Source: Populus alba (taxonomy: Eukaryota; Streptophyta; Magnoliopsida; Malpighiales; Salicaceae). From it: 64,000 bases of DNA. Made by a program: the position numbers and the translations under genes. How positions within the stretch are numbered: the first letter of the stretch is position 1; each line of letters begins with the position of its first letter. Below are positions 25,780 through 39,280 of this stretch, in pieces. The notes beneath the pieces were generated by a model. That model searched no databases. It saw only the letters and a program-made list of their open reading frames with translations, and was not told the origin of the DNA. Location: contig NC_133295.1 of assembly GCF_005239225.2 (NCBI RefSeq), forward strand, positions 9,052,001-9,116,000. The letters run 5' to 3'.

Positions 25780-28700
25780 CTCTATACTATCTTATGTGTT
25801 GTGTTTGAAGTTAGGGTAATTAATTTGTGCGACCGCGATATCGCAACAAGGTTTAAGTTCTATATTCATCAATATTACAAGAATATAAATGCATTGGTGT
25901 CTGTATATCTTATTGAAAAGAAAAAGATCATAAGGCCACATCACCACTTATCGTGATTCCTCTAACCAGTGTGTAAGTTCATGTGGTTGCTAAAAAAATC
26001 ATTGATCAATTTTTGTGTTATTTATATCTATAAAAACTTTTCTTCTTTGTATAAGAGAACCTTGGAAATTTTACTCTCTCAAATATGTACTCCTTCGTAG
26101 ATAGATACTTCATCTCCTGAAATTGATCCTGATTATAAAGACTGATTAAAAGAGTCATTGTGGGCTAATATCAAGGAGGTCATGGTCATTCTTGGCTTAG
26201 AGGACAATATTTTAGGTAATAAAACCTATACCAATCATCTAAAATAGCTCCAAAAGGAAACCATTTCCTTAGAGCTTAAGGACTCATTAGGTCATAGCAT
26301 AAAAAGAAGTCTTGGCATAATTGCACTATAATATTTACCCTCTTATTAATACTAAAGATACTCAAACAACGGTGTTACAAGAAAAGGAGGCTATCCAATA
26401 ATCTTTTTAAGCTTACAGAGAATCATAAAAGGCTGAATATTCACTTATCCAATAGGGAATTAGTCCCTTAAAGATGCTTCTTTACAAGTTTAGTCCTAAG
26501 AAACCAAGGTGGCTCATATAAAGAAAAAGTTGATTGGGGTTGAAAAGGATTTTGTTTAAGTCAATGTTGCTCTAGCCTCTAAAGAGGTTGAAGTCATGAA
26601 TCGTATATATAATATATATATATATATCTTCATAATTCAACTAACATTACTTTCCACTTTTTTAATCATAAAGACCATCAAGAAAAAATCCCTTGAAAGA
26701 CATTATTTTCTAGAGGAACAATGAATATGTACCATTTTCTTTAAATAACCATAATTTTTTCTTTACATTTTTATCAAAAAATAATGTTTTCTTTTTTATC
26801 TTAACTGGTTATTTAAGAGTTTGAACTCATATTATAAGGAGAAATATAAATTTTACCAACTTATATTTCAAGCTAAACTAATTATACTTAAAGTATAATC
26901 AATATAATCCTAGAGTGATCTTAAGGTTATGTTCTTTAGGTTAATTGTATAGGTCCTCTAGAAAATCCACCTTCTAGGTTAATATTATATATGAAAGCGA
27001 TAATTTATATTCAAATACCAAGCATTGATCAATCGATAATATAGTTGCCCATCTTCGTTAGTTAGTTAGGTGATAGGAGGCTATTTATCTTATTTTGAAT
27101 TATTATGGCCAATTAGAAGTATGCCCTTCCATACTATATCATTTTTTTGAAAAATGTTTTGATTGAACACACTTGTTATATGCATTTTCAACCTTTCTCT
27201 TAAGCTTTAGCAAATGATCTAACGCATAAAGTCTAATCTCATACAAGTTCTCTAACTTTACTATTATGATTGATTTATAGTTTGAACTATCATTGTTACC
27301 TTGTGTAGGACTCTTGAGTGACTGTAGTTTAAACTCAATATGTAACTTAGAATTATACCTATATGTTAGAGTAAACAGAGAGGTTCCTAAAGTAGTATTT
27401 TATGAAGTCCTATATGCCTATAGCACTTCTAGTAAATTCATTCATGAATCTCATATTGTTCTAGGATTAAGGCAACAATAACACCCAAGAGGGATGAATT
27501 AGATGTTCCACTAATTATGTCAAATAATGAAAATAATCACAATAAGCATATATAACACAATAACCAACTAGATAATTAAAATGTTTAAAGTAAAGAGATA
27601 AAGGAAGAGAGATTACAAACTTAGTTTTTAACGTGATTCAGCAAACCTACATCCATACCTCAAGTACCAACCATACTTGAGTATTTTACTCTTTTACTAA
27701 TCTAAGTGAAAGAAAAAATGCCCTTGGTGAATCCACATCAAGCAATTACACCACTTAAAGATGTCACCTTGTCAAGATTTTTCTCTTGATGATAATACCT
27801 CATCAATGCCAAGAGTTTATCAAAACTCTTAGGTGTTTATAATTATAATTTGTTTACAACAAGATTCACTCTCTCAAAGAGTAAATTATACAATTAAAAA
27901 CTATAATCTCTATATCTCACTCAATAGCACTTAGAATGATTGAAGGTGCGTAAGTGTAATGAGTGTGAGATTTTATACTATTATGCTAGAATATAAAGAT
28001 TTAATTTAGCACAACTTAGAGTATGTTAATATTAATGATTTCTAATTGGTTTTTCTTTTGGAATAACTTTTATATTATGAATGTTCATAATCTCTCTTTT
28101 ATTTTGCATAAAAGAGAGCTATATATATGTTTCCAAAAGAAACTAGTTTTTTAGAATGTCTTTAACAGCTAAAACAATTGATCGATTCTTGAAAAAAATT
28201 TAGGTGTTCATCACGAATGAACTATTGTCAATCGGTTCACTTGGTATGTCTAAGCAATTGACCAATTCAGCTTAATAACTAGTTTTGCCAGTTTTAAACC
28301 TGGTAAAACTTGAACCAATTAAATGTATATCAATCCTATTTATGCATGCAATGTGAAGTGTATGAGTTTATTTTAGTTTGCTTATTGAGTAAGATATAAG
28401 GATTTAACAATAGGCTCTAAAATGAATCCTTAATAGCCAAGTCTTCACTTGCTTTGCATCTTGGACATGTTGTTGGATTTCTTCATTCAATTTCATATGC
28501 TTATTGATGTGATCTTCATATAAAACCTATTTAAACTTAATTTCATTCAAACATATCATTAGTCTATTTTTCATTTAATTGTTATCATCAAAATACAAGA
28601 TATTATAAATATTAATATGTGACCCATATGTCAACAATCTCTCTTTTTTTATGATGACAATTAATGTATATATACTTATAGATATAAGGATATATATCTC

Positions 28701-28786
28701 CTCCAATATTTGAAATATAGTCCTTTGGAGATTTAAACAATAATATGCAATTTATAAATATATATCTCCCTTGTAATTATGTAAAC

Positions 28787-28790
<4 letters not shown>
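25780..28790. other. Gene-free, degraded repeat DNA
   Basis: No recognised gene. A segment at about 27480-28000 opens with ACACCCAAGAGGGATGAATT, a motif I associate with plant LTR ends, so an eroded LTR may be present. (TA)n runs occur near 26605 and 28798. Confidence 0.4.

Positions 28791-28796
<6 letters not shown>

Positions 28797-28824
<28 letters not shown>
28797..28824. repeat. (TA)n microsatellite
   Basis: Uninterrupted TA dinucleotides. Confidence 0.9.
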
Positions 28825-28828
<4 letters not shown>

Positions 28829-28989
28829 ATATCTATTCTTGATGTATATTTTTTCATCTCCTCTCCCCATTTGTCATCAACAAAAAGTAAATAGGGAAAG
28901 TGAAAAAAATTAGAGAAACATAATATAATATTTAATATACACCATTCATTACAAAAAAGGAAAGAAAGTAAAATGAAAGGCATGAAAAA

Positions 28990-29830
28990 CATAAGTTTAT
29001 GTACAATCATCTAAGGTAGTGGATAGCGAGAGACCAAGTTAGCCATCATATCCTTGATATCTCATAGGTCGTCAGCCATATGCTATTGATTAGAGAGGAT
29101 GTGCACTTGTGATTCTCGAAAATGACTCAAATTAGTCTTAATATGGGCTAAGCGATCATTCATCCTAGATCTCTATGAGCTAGTGCCATTGTTTTCAGGA
29201 GAGGAAGCTGGAGGTGGTGTCTTAAACACATTACCAAATTCATCATCACCAACTTGTTGTTCATCTTCCTTATCATGCTTTTACTCGCCAACTTGATCTT
29301 TAGGAACCCATGCATCATCCTTATTTAAGACAAATTTCATATTTGTTAGGGTCATATTATCTATCTCTAAATGTTTGAAATATGGTGTCCGATCTGTATC
29401 TGTGAATTTAACATCGAAATGCTTAAAGATAGTTGTTAAACATTGACCATAAAGCAAAGACTTTTGTTTTTTTTATCATTTTTCATTATAATGTATGGAA
29501 AATTAATTGGCCTTCTTCTAATCATACAATCAATAAGGCATAAGTTTATAAAAGTCACTTCATCAAAGTGCTCTTTCTTGGACAAAATATTATGTGTTAT
29601 GACCCTATGAAGCAATCTAGGTCTTAGCATCAAGTCTTGACTCGTAATCTTTGCATCCGGTGCAAAATTTTCTCTCCCGATATGCATGATAAGCACCTCA
29701 TCATATGTATATCCCTCAATTGTAGAGATAACTTTCATCTCAAATACATGAGGCCCATCATTTGAAATACCTAGCATGTTAGCCAACATTTCACAATTAA
29801 ACTCAATGGGCTTGTTTTGAAGGCCTCATG
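28990..29830 (-). pseudogene. Retrotransposon ORF remnant, Athila-ORF1-like
   Basis: The minus-strand frame 29789-29436 encodes 117 residues, with RLLHRVITHNILSKKEHFDE, then L-C-L-I-D-C-M-I and NFPYII. This resembles the conserved block of the 'putative plant transposon protein' or Athila ORF1 family (LHxII…, two aliphatic stretches, INLPYxI). Leftward the frame decays through an acidic, Ser/Pro segment and a coiled-coil-like stretch with stop codons, as in the same proteins. No flanking integrase or polymerase is visible. Confidence 0.5.
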
Positions 29831-29939
29831 ATCCTAAATTAATAAGTTATTCTCATATTAGCAAAGAACACTCTAATAAGAGAGGAATATGTTTTAGTTG
29901 TCAATATTCGAGTTTTAAAATGTATTTGTTTTTATGTTC

Positions 29940-30110
29940 AAAAAGTTTTTTTTTTTAATTTTTTTATGATTTTAGATTGTTTTGATGTGCTAATATTAAA
30001 ATAAATTTTAAAAAATAATAAATTATTATTATTTTAATATATTAAAAAAAAACACTTTAAAAAGCTATCACCACTACAATACAAAACACTACCTTAATAA
30101 CTTCAAAAAA
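29940..30110. repeat. AT-rich MITE-like repeat, copy 1
   Basis: Shares the TTTTAAAAA…ATTATTTTAATATATT…AAAACACTTTAAAAA pattern with segments at 39140-39280, 40850-41060, 62035-62225 and 62990-63180. No coding capacity; ends not clearly defined. Confidence 0.5.
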
Positions 30111-30269
30111 AATTTAATTATAATAATTTAATGAGAAAAGACTGCCAATGTCAACAATTATAATAAAGACTCTTTAAAATTGTAAGACACAAAATCCATT
30201 TTCGCCAAAAAAAAAAAATCCATATTATATATGCTCATAAACTTATTTTAAAGCGATAAAAAGGTAAGC

Positions 30270-30415
30270 ACGTTCGGCCTAGTAGTTTTGTATTTTGTAA
30301 CTTATCTTGATAAAACAATATTTGAGTTTCAATTATATTTTATATAATGAGGGGACGGTCCCTGTATATTTTGTAATCCAAGACTCATTAAGCTTCCCGC
30401 TATGCCAAAAAAGAC
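30270..30415 (+). mobile_element. Possible tRNA-derived SINE
   Basis: GGCCTAGTAGTTTTG at about 30276 resembles an RNA polymerase III A box and GAGTTTCAATT at about 30324 a decayed B box (GGTTCGAATCC), about 50 bases apart as in plant SINEs. There is no clean poly(A)/poly(T) tail or target duplication that I can see. Confidence 0.3.
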
Positions 30416-30561
30416 AATCAATATTATATATGCTCAAAATCTGACGCCATATCTACATACAATACAGTAGTACGTAGGCCATTGCTTCTGAAAAAAAATC
30501 AATCAAAATATATATGGAAATAGCGTGAAAATTTATAAACAATCAACATATATCAATCTAA

Positions 30562-33500
30562 TCATGTAAGCGTGTGGAATTCTTGGGCTGAATTCGCCAC
30601 CTTGATGAAGACATCTTCTAAGGTGGTATCCGACAAGCCCCATGCATAAACCGGGAACCTGCTCTTTGCAACCTCGACTGCATGGAACACATCTGCCATG
30701 CTCACCTCATGTTTTGGCATCTCAAACTTCTGGGTTCCAGCCATATGGTATGTTCTTTCGGCGTTGGGGGAGAGACGCCGGACCATGCGCTCCACCTCAT
30801 GCTCGTCGTTTGTAGATGTCGTCATTGTGAACACGTAAGATCCACCATATCTAGCCTTCAGCTGTTACACACCAAAGCAAGAGAAGGAAGGCAAACGCCA
30901 GATTAGAAGAAAGTAAAAATAGGTGCTCTTTAAGATATAATTTGAAAAACAATGCATGTTACAGACGTGAACGAAGAATAAGCATGTTATAGTCGTTGAA
31001 ATTAACTAGCATGCATTTCGAAGGAGATGGTTGCATGAATTTCTGAAAGAATCATGCGAGGTCTCTAAGCAAATACAAGCAATCGTCTCATAGTTACCTC
31101 TTTTGGGTTTCCGACGCACTGTAAGCCTCCACTAACAAAAATCCCCAGCCTATCACACAGGTACTCTGCCTCTTCCATTGAATGTGCTGAGAACAAGAAG
31201 TCAAGAATTGTGAGTGAAACTGAAAGGAGAAGGTTTTCATTTTAAAAATCATTAGAGGTAGAGGTAGAGTAGTACTGGTCAGAATAATTGCTCGGTCTTG
31301 CTTTGCACGCTTCACAACATTCCATAAATTGCTTCTTGAAGCTGGATCTAATCCAGTACTGGGTTCATCCATATAAACAACCTGCAAAATATCCAAGAAT
31401 CTGGATAAGCAAGGGCATTGGAAGAATACAACAAATCCCAAGATTTCGTGCAGAAAAGTAATTTTGAGAGAGACAATGACATACTTTGGGATCTCCAATC
31501 AGTGAAATGGCAACGCTAAGCCTCCTCTTCATACCTCCACTGTATTTCCCAGCTTGTTTGTCAGCAACCCCTCCGTTAAATAGGTTGACGCTCTTAAGAG
31601 AGTCTTCCACTGCCTAGAGAAGCAGAATGGTAAAAAAAGAGAAGCTTAAAAATTGTCCAAGTAAAAAGGGCCAGTAAACTAAACCGTTGAGATTATAAAT
31701 TGCAGTTCTTAAATTTTAATATTTAAATCTGGTTTCATCCGGAAGAATTTGCCAAGGCATTTGTATGCATTGCAATCAGGGAAAAAACAAGGAATGGGTT
31801 TGCAAGAATTCCCAACAGGGAATTCTCTCGCAATCACCTATTTCACAAAAGAGTAAATAACCAGCTGTGACAAGCTGAAAGTTGAGATGAGAATGACCTA
31901 CTTTTTTCAAAGCAGCGCCTTTTAGGTTCTTTAGTCGGCCATAAAATAGCAGGTGTTCTCTTCCCGTCAGAGTTTCCCACAGCAAGCTAAAAGATGTCCA
32001 AGAAAAATTAGCAGAACTCCAGGTGAGGATGAAGATGTATTCTAGAAGAAAACAGAGCCACGAATTAACTTACTCGTGCTGCGGGCAAACGCCCATGCTA
32101 GTATATACCCAATCCATTTGAGTCCGTATGTCTAAGCCCTCGACATATGCTGTCCCCGTGCTGGGTGCTGTGAGCCCAATCATCTAAAGTCATAAATACA
32201 AGAGGAGCATGAGTATATATTCAATTCTATTTTCTCAAGAAGACTAATTAAACCTAAAATCATCTCAAGAATAACAATGACCACGTATACAACCCTTTCC
32301 CAAGATTCTTCAAGTGTTCGATGACACACTTGGATGTACTGAGCAAGATTGACTATTTGGTCAATACCTCTCCTCAACATATTTACTATTTCCAGTATAG
32401 AACAAGGAAAAATGAAAATGATTGGAAGCTATTATATTAATTACAGAGCAAAGTGTACTGACCATACTAATAAACGAGGTTTTCCCTGCACCATTTGGAC
32501 CAAGCATGCCGAAGCACTCCCCTCGAGGTATTGCGAGAGATAATCCTCTCACTGCCAATTTCTCTGGATTTCCATCCCTTCCTGGATACACCTTTCTCAG
32601 GTTGTCACAGACGATTGAATGAGTTGTTGTTGGTTCCAGCAGCAACTGCTCGACCTTCTCCCTCTGCATTTAAAAAGATGGGCACAAAATTACATTTACA
32701 CACGATTGACTGCAGATTATTGGCACAGAAGTATTTCAAGATCAAATGATAAGGTTGAGTGCTTGACAAACACATGAATTGAAGAAGTTCATAAAAAATC
32801 ATGGAAATATTAACAGTAATGATTAGAATTTATTGTTTGACAAGTGCTCTACACAACCACCTTGTTGATTCTTTTGGAAAGAAGACAAATATAGCATGCC
32901 ATGGAAGAAAAAAAATGAAAATATTCTGACGTTTTATTATAGAACCTACAAAGTCCACAGATATTAGAACATAATGACCACCTTCACAGGTGCAGCAGAT
33001 AGACCTAGCTCTAGCAGGGAATGATTACTCATCAGAATTGGGTTAGGGAAAGTTACCTCCTGAATGACATCAGGTTTATCCATATCAACAAAAACTTTAG
33101 ATGCCTGCCTGCCCAAACTAGGCTTCCGAAAAGAAGATGGACGCTTCTTCCGAAACTTTTGCAATAAATATTTTGGATTTTTTCCACTCCCAGATGAGAA
33201 AATTTGATCCACGTAATAGGCTATACAAAGCACCGCCAACCATTCAAGAAGCATGATAATCATCACGTCGCTCATCCCATTTTCACTGTCACTCAAATTC
33301 CCCCACTTCATGCCATCAGTCCCCATGGAGTTGCCTTGTAAGGAATACTCTGCAAACTCGTACAAGCCACGATATAGAGCGAAACCAGGATATAACTCCA
33401 TGAATATGATCCATCCCTCTGTAACAAGAGAAACAAGTCCCATAAGAGTAAGGCTGGCGAAAAGTAGAAATTAACAGACAATCAATATAAAACCTAGACA

Positions 33501-36500
33501 GCTATTTCACATTGACAACCAACAGCAGCAACTTGCGGAAAATAACACTTGTAGACCTACATAATAGGTTTCCCAGCACAATTGAGCTATTACCAGTATC
33601 TAAAATTCACAAATTATATAAGCAATCATTAGCCTCCTCACATCTGTTAAATCTCAGAAACTGAAACAACTGCAACAACACATGCAGTAGCATAAAATCT
33701 GAACATCGGGATTCTTTCCCATTAACACCATTAGGGAATTTAAAAGGCAGGAGAGGGAGTAGAAAGTACTGTGGTTTCACAGATTCTTCTACTTACTTGG
33801 GAATGAAGTGTCTTCAACGAAGGACTGGAAAAGAAAGCCACCTAAAAGCCCAGTTCCAAAGACACATATATAGCCTACAACTGCAATAATCAAATTCAAC
33901 TATCAGGAACAAGACCAGTTGATATTAAAAGGAAAAATCATTTAACAATCAAATCAAACAGCTGCTAACAACAGACCTGTAGCAGTCTTGACATTCGAAA
34001 AGAATGCGGAGACCAGGAACGCCAAGGAAATTTGCAGGTTTATATAGAGGAAATAAAACAGAAATTGGATGAAGTAGTCGTTCAGTGTGAAGAATTTCAA
34101 ACCTGCAATTTAGCCATGTGAGTAACTTGAAGCAAAGGCAAAAATTAGAAAGCATTGAGGATTGGAGTAATGCCTACCTACTATTGACCCAAATGCCACA
34201 AAAACGAACATGTATAGTGCAGATATAGCAAGAAAATACATATAAGAAATCATCCAATAAGGCCCGTCTCCAAGCCCATGCATTTTCATCATGATCCGTA
34301 GTTTCTGTTGTTTCTCATAAACCAGTGCTGTCAACACCACCTATAGCAAAAAGAAATAAGATCGCATAACTTCAGCAAAAAGGAAGAAACTAAACTGGAC
34401 TAACTAATTTTAATTCTCTAATATTAAACTTGTCGTGATCAAACACTCAGCTACTCTAACCCACTGTGCAAGAAATAAAAAAGAAGAAGACAAGTTACTT
34501 GTCTTGAACGGGTGACACCAGCCATGATTTGAACAGAATTTGCAACTAAATGCTAGCCTCAAAATAAGCAACTGCTGACAAGAAATGGATCACACACTTA
34601 CCGGAAACAGTTGTATGACAACCCATGTAAAGAAGAGAGTGCCAAGAAGAGATGCGATATCCAGCTTGAGCTTTGTTGAAGTTTTAGGCATTTCTTTGAC
34701 AAAGTCTAATATCATTTTAGCACCAGATCCTCGAAACGACTGAAGGTAGGCATTCGATACCTGTGAAGATAGAGACATTAGCTTGTGTTATTGTTTGATG
34801 AGGATGGTGTAAGGCTAAGAAAGCAGAGAAAATAAACATGCAAACAAGGGCTTTGTAAGAAATGAAATCCAGTAACAGTTGTTGTGGGCGGTGAGTAGTC
34901 CAGAAGGAAGACAAATAATCTACATAGAAAAATATCCTCTGCTTGGATTGATTATAATCATGAACACAGCCTTGCTCTTTTGAGGGGGGGAAGGAAAGGA
35001 TTTGATAGAATTAAGCACTTCAGGTGCTTTACATACCAGATTTACTGCACGTGGTAACCGCACCAAGTAGGTTTCCCCATCGCTAGAATCCTTGTAGGTG
35101 GCGTTGTACCACACATTCACATTAAAATTAGTGGCATCGGAGTTTAAGAAATCATAGGCTGCAGGAAAATGAAGTGGTAAGAATTCTCCTAACACGGAGC
35201 TACAGTAATCACACGCTAGATTTGTGTTGAAATCTGGAAGGCTAACCTCCAAGTATCTCGTTATACTTCCTCTCTGCATTTCCTTTTTCATAGCCCCGGT
35301 ATATCTGATCATTTATCTCCGAAGAACTATTGCGCCACAAACTTTGACTTTGAACACATGTGGTCACTGAGTTTCAAAACAAGAAGAGGATAAGCAAAGA
35401 TTCTGATAAGCATCAACTGCGTGACTTTGGAAGCTGCAATGGTAAGCGTGGGTAGAAGTTCAATTGTACCATTTTGGAAGGGAGTAGACCGATAGGGAAC
35501 AGAAACAGTGAATGTAGAATTCGATGTGCACAGACTCTGAATGTTATAGAGAGAACCCTCGGCGAAAGCAGGATCAAGAAAATTGTCCTGTTTAGGTTCT
35601 GAATTTGAACCCTGGAACATTTTGTAAAGGTCAAAGTATTAGATGCATAGTCAAGAGAGGAAGATGAAATACACACATACATCAAGTATGAAGCAGGAAA
35701 AACAACTAACCAGCACACTGTTGGTGGAATTAAGAATGGAAGGAGCTGCGAACATCATCTCAGCCAAACCTAAAAAATAGATACATAAATATATAAAGAT
35801 CGAGGTTAAGATCATGATAAAACCTGACATATTCATATCCTTCTCCTAGGCAGGTGGAAGAGAGAGAGAGAGAGAGAGAGATCCTCACTACTTACTTTGT
35901 CCAAGCGACCTATTAGTTCCGGTGATAAAAAGAGAAACAGGACAGCTGCCGGTTTGTCTACAAGACTCGTCCGGCAAATCACTAAGAGGATCAGAAGCAC
36001 TTCTGACGGCACGATATTGAGGACCCGGAACCTGTAACAGAGGAGGCCACTTGGGTGGACTAGGAACAGAACAACTAGGGGCTTGATCCAAATCTGAGTA
36101 TTGTAAATCACACACTCTCTCACACGTTCCATCTGCATTTGTATTGATACACCGACAACCGCACACGTTACTGTCTTTGCTTATTTGATTGTCAACCAGT
36201 GTTTGAGTGATGATAAGGAGGATACAGAGCACGAATGGAAATGAGATTAGCCTGCAATTCGCACTGATGTTTCGTTTCTGCGAGAACACACATGGATTAA
36301 TAATCTCTATTCCACTACTTAATTAACCATGCATTCAAAATAAAACAAAAGGTGAAAATCCCATCACAACCATTCATTTGGTGTGATTTGCGGTTCTTGG
36401 AAACGAACACAGAATACTTGTTTGTTTTGGAAAGAGGAAAGTGAATACGTATTTCTATACGTGTACGTACCTGATAAGTTAAGTTCTTCCTGAGCAAAGC

Positions 36501-36554
36501 ATCAGCCTGAATCCAGAAAGCTGCCGTGTGAGGCGATGCATCGGAATCCGCCAT
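30562..36554 (-). CDS. ABCA7-like: ABC transporter A family half-transporter (ABCA7-like, ABCA3-ABCA12 clade)
   Basis: ATP-driven membrane transporter, likely for lipids or acyl compounds in an internal membrane (ABCA9 of this clade is linked to fatty-acid supply in the ER). Exons, read on the minus strand: 36554-36471, 36277-35896, 35769-35711, 35611-35470, 35366-35247, 35158-35037, 34760-34602, 34340-34178, 34102-33977, 33880-33797, 33418-33057, 32663-32463, 32183-32074, 31986-31902, 31613-31485, 31381-31276, 31186-31098, 30861-30562. All introns are GT-AG, all phases agree, and the product is 940 aa, close to ABCA7 of Arabidopsis. Layout: an N-terminal membrane helix after RKNLTYQ (about 38-60), a Cys-rich loop, five or so helices (about 340-570), then the ATPase with Walker A GPNGAGKT (656-663), signature YSGGM (757-761), Walker B VVYMDEP (777-783) and switch His813. 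All key residues are present and nothing looks broken. The exact paralogue number is uncertain. Confidence 0.93.
35859..35880. repeat. (AG)n microsatellite in an ABCA7-like intron
   Basis: Eleven AG units in intron 2 of the minus-strand ABCA gene, just downstream of its donor on the minus strand, where it reads (CT)n. Confidence 0.9.
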
Positions 36555-36650
36555 CGAGAATTAACCAGAAAAACAACAACTTATTTCCCGCCAAAAACCA
36601 GCTGAAATTTTGTTTTCTTTTAATATTTTTGCCTTAAACAAAACAGAATA

Positions 36651-36660
36651 TATTTTTATA
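36651..36660 (-). promoter_or_regulatory. TATA box of the ABCA7-like gene
   Basis: On the minus strand this reads TATAAAAATA, 97 bases upstream of the start codon at 36554, which leaves room for a 60-70-base leader. Confidence 0.55.
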
Positions 36661-36669
36661 TGTATAAGC

Positions 36670-38970
36670 TATGTGTTCTTCGTGGCAATGGCAAGTAGCA
36701 ACGAAACCAGCAGAACAGCCCAGCTCTTAATGAAATGAAGCTGCAGAACCCTCCCTTTTATGTGTTTCGTCATGGCAACAAGCCACAACTTCATTTCCCA
36801 TTTGACGACTTTGCCCCCGTATACATCTTCTATTTACTTGATCGTTAATGAAGTCGGCTCTTGTTGACTTTCTGGCTTTTTTGACCTCGCATTACTAAAC
36901 AATTACTTATTAATCGAACATCGCGTTCGGAATTCAAGACCGAGATAGCGGGGCTGCGACGTCTTGGCATACTGCCGAAACTGCCCTTCGTTTGAGATGT
37001 CCATAGTGCCCCTCACGCGTTTTGACCAATCGGTTTGCTGCGTGAAATGCCAAGACTGCCCCGGTACTTGATTCGAACTTGGAACAGTACTGATGAACTG
37101 CTTGCCTATGGGGGTTTGAATTTTATTTTATTTTTATTAATTAATGAAAACAGGCTAAACAGAAAGCTAAGCTGCCTGATGACACGGGTCATTGGTCAAA
37201 TGCGTTGCGTGGTGATGCATTCAAGTCAAAATACGGAGGCAGTACGACCATTAAAAGATTTAAATTTTTTATTAGCTCTAGACTAATTTTTAATATTTTT
37301 ATTATTTTAATATATTTTTAAATAAAAAATAACCCAAAAAACATGTGAACAGTCTGTAATGGATTGAGAACATCTTCTTCCTCGTCTTTTTAAATAAATA
37401 TAATTTCATGAATTATATTTATATTTTTTAATTGAGGTTAACGATCCACTTTTTGTGTAAAATTAATAACTTTGCTCTTTAGGTTTTTTTACTGGATTCT
37501 ATTATCTACAGATATTATATCATTTTATGAGCCAGGTGCACGCCAAGTTATTCAAAAAATGTCATGGAATGCTTAGTGGGAAACTAGATAGGGTCAATAT
37601 ATATATATAGCGTGAAGAAAAAACAAGTAAAATATATTTGAAATAAGTGCAAGGGAAGATTAATAATGGTAATTATGTTTGAACAAGTCAAGCCATCTCG
37701 AAGAAAATTATGATGTTAGTCATGGAAAATGTCTGAAGGCGAGGGAAAAAAGAAATATATTAAAAGTAGGAGTAGAGACACGAGACCCATGGCCATGATA
37801 AGCGCCATTTGTTTTCCTTTTATGTCAGCATCATCGCAGCTGTCAAAGGAAATGTATGGATTAATTCTCCGTTGATATTCTCTGGTTAAATATAATTATA
37901 ATTCAAAAGTTGCAGGAATCTTTATTCTCAAGAAAACTCGAGTGTCAATGTAAACGAGATGTTCTCTAAACCCTCCGAGGGATGATTATGCAGCTACGTA
38001 CAGGGTTTCTTAGACTTTTCGAACAGTACTGGAAGTTACTCGGTTGCTTCATTCCTGATCAATCGGTCGTAGGATGACATGCTTCCAACACTTTGGTAAG
38101 AAGTAGCTGGTCAACAAGGCAAGCTAAGCAATCTTTATTTCGAAGAATAAAATATAAAAATGGGAGAGGACCCTTTTGAACGTGAGAACAGATTGAAAGA
38201 CTGGATCCAAATTGATGATACAATAAAGTTCAAGCTAACAGTTGGTAATCGTACGTAATACCAAGAGGCAGCTGCTTTCAAACTTCGTTTTCTAACGTCT
38301 TGATTAGAGGAAATGAATTAAAGGAACCGCCACTTTTCTGCTAGACCAGAAGAATAGTTAAAGCTTCGACACAAGTCAATTTGATCTGTTGAGTGGATAG
38401 GCAAAGACAATAAATGGTTGCCAGACTATTTCTGCAATTTGAATCGAGCTCCGCAGTAATCTATATATAAGCTCCTTGAGTAGTCAACAAATTAATCCAC
38501 TAAAAAAGTTACCCATTTCTACAATAAGAACCCTAATAATTCTACACCATGGCCAGCCCAAGTTGACTGCATTGCCAATCCATGAAAGACCACGTACAGA
38601 CACCTCATCAGTTGCGGGATGGAATATTGTGGCATCGACTTCTTCAGAATTTATGTACTTCGTTTTCCAGCAACATGCTGCTGTTTTCTCTGCACTCTCT
38701 TGTCCTTTCAGCAAGTTCAGGACCAGCAAAGCTGCTTGTCATCTGCCTATACCTGCATATACATTAGAAGTTTGAACATGGTTTCCATGTTCGATAAAAC
38801 ACTAACAAGAGTGACTGACATCAGTAGTTTTAATCTGCTCACTCCTCATACACTTGAAACGCTCGAAGGTCTCATTGGATCTCACATCTTGGCATTACCA
38901 TTTTGCACTCCATGCAGCAATACCACTCCTCTCCATCCTGTCAGATTCTCCGGTCCCATCTCAGATCCCT
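36670..38970. other. Intergenic region between divergent ABCA genes, left part
   Basis: No gene recognised. A less AT-rich patch at 36.9-37.25 kb and a plus-strand TATA-like sequence (CTATATATAAGC, 38461) with overlapping 80-117-codon frames at 38.48-38.97 kb are present, but those frames overlap on both strands, lack an ATG at their 5' ends or resemble nothing I know. Confidence 0.45.
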
Positions 38971-38981
38971 GAGCTTAGTGC

Positions 38982-39120
38982 ATATAGAAAGCAGAGTTAA
39001 TTACTAGAGTAATTTGCGCTAAGAGAGTTTTGACCTGGTTGAGGTTTCTGGTCAAACACTTGGCGAGCATAGTTAAAAAAACAACCGTTAATGCCGGGGA
39101 ATTAACTCTGCTTTCTATAT
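38982..39120. repeat. Perfect 21-bp terminal inverted repeats around a 97-base core
   Basis: 38982-39002 is the exact reverse complement of 39100-39120 (the left arm begins ATATAGAAAGCAG). Inside, TTTGACC (about 39028) and GGTCAAA (about 39050) form a second pairing. Could be a small MITE or a transcribed hairpin; there is no obvious target-site duplication. Confidence 0.8.
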
Positions 39121-39139
39121 CCCTCCGTACGTTTATTAG

Positions 39140-39280
39140 GTTATTTTTTAAAAAATATTTTTAATTAAAAATATATTAAAATAATATTTTTTATTTTAAA
39201 ATTTTTATTTTTAATATAGTACATTAAAACTATAAAAAAAAAAATCATTTAAAATAAAATTAAAAAAATCAAATGTTTTT
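39140..39280. repeat. AT-rich MITE-like repeat, copy 2
   Basis: Same TATTTTTAATTAAAAATATA and AATAATATTTTTTATTTT pattern as the copies at 29.9, 40.9, 62.1 and 63.0 kb. Confidence 0.5.

Noticed and set aside
35413..35718. Continuous frame through the exon 4/5 region of the ABCA7-like gene, suggesting a frameshift
   Set aside because: A normal GT-AG intron (35469-35367) restores the conserved [10 protein letters not shown] block in phase, so the gene is not broken there.
38476..38972. Overlapping 61-117-codon frames with an upstream TATA-like sequence
   Set aside because: Frames occur on both strands over the same bases, the first has no ATG at its start, and none resembles a known protein.
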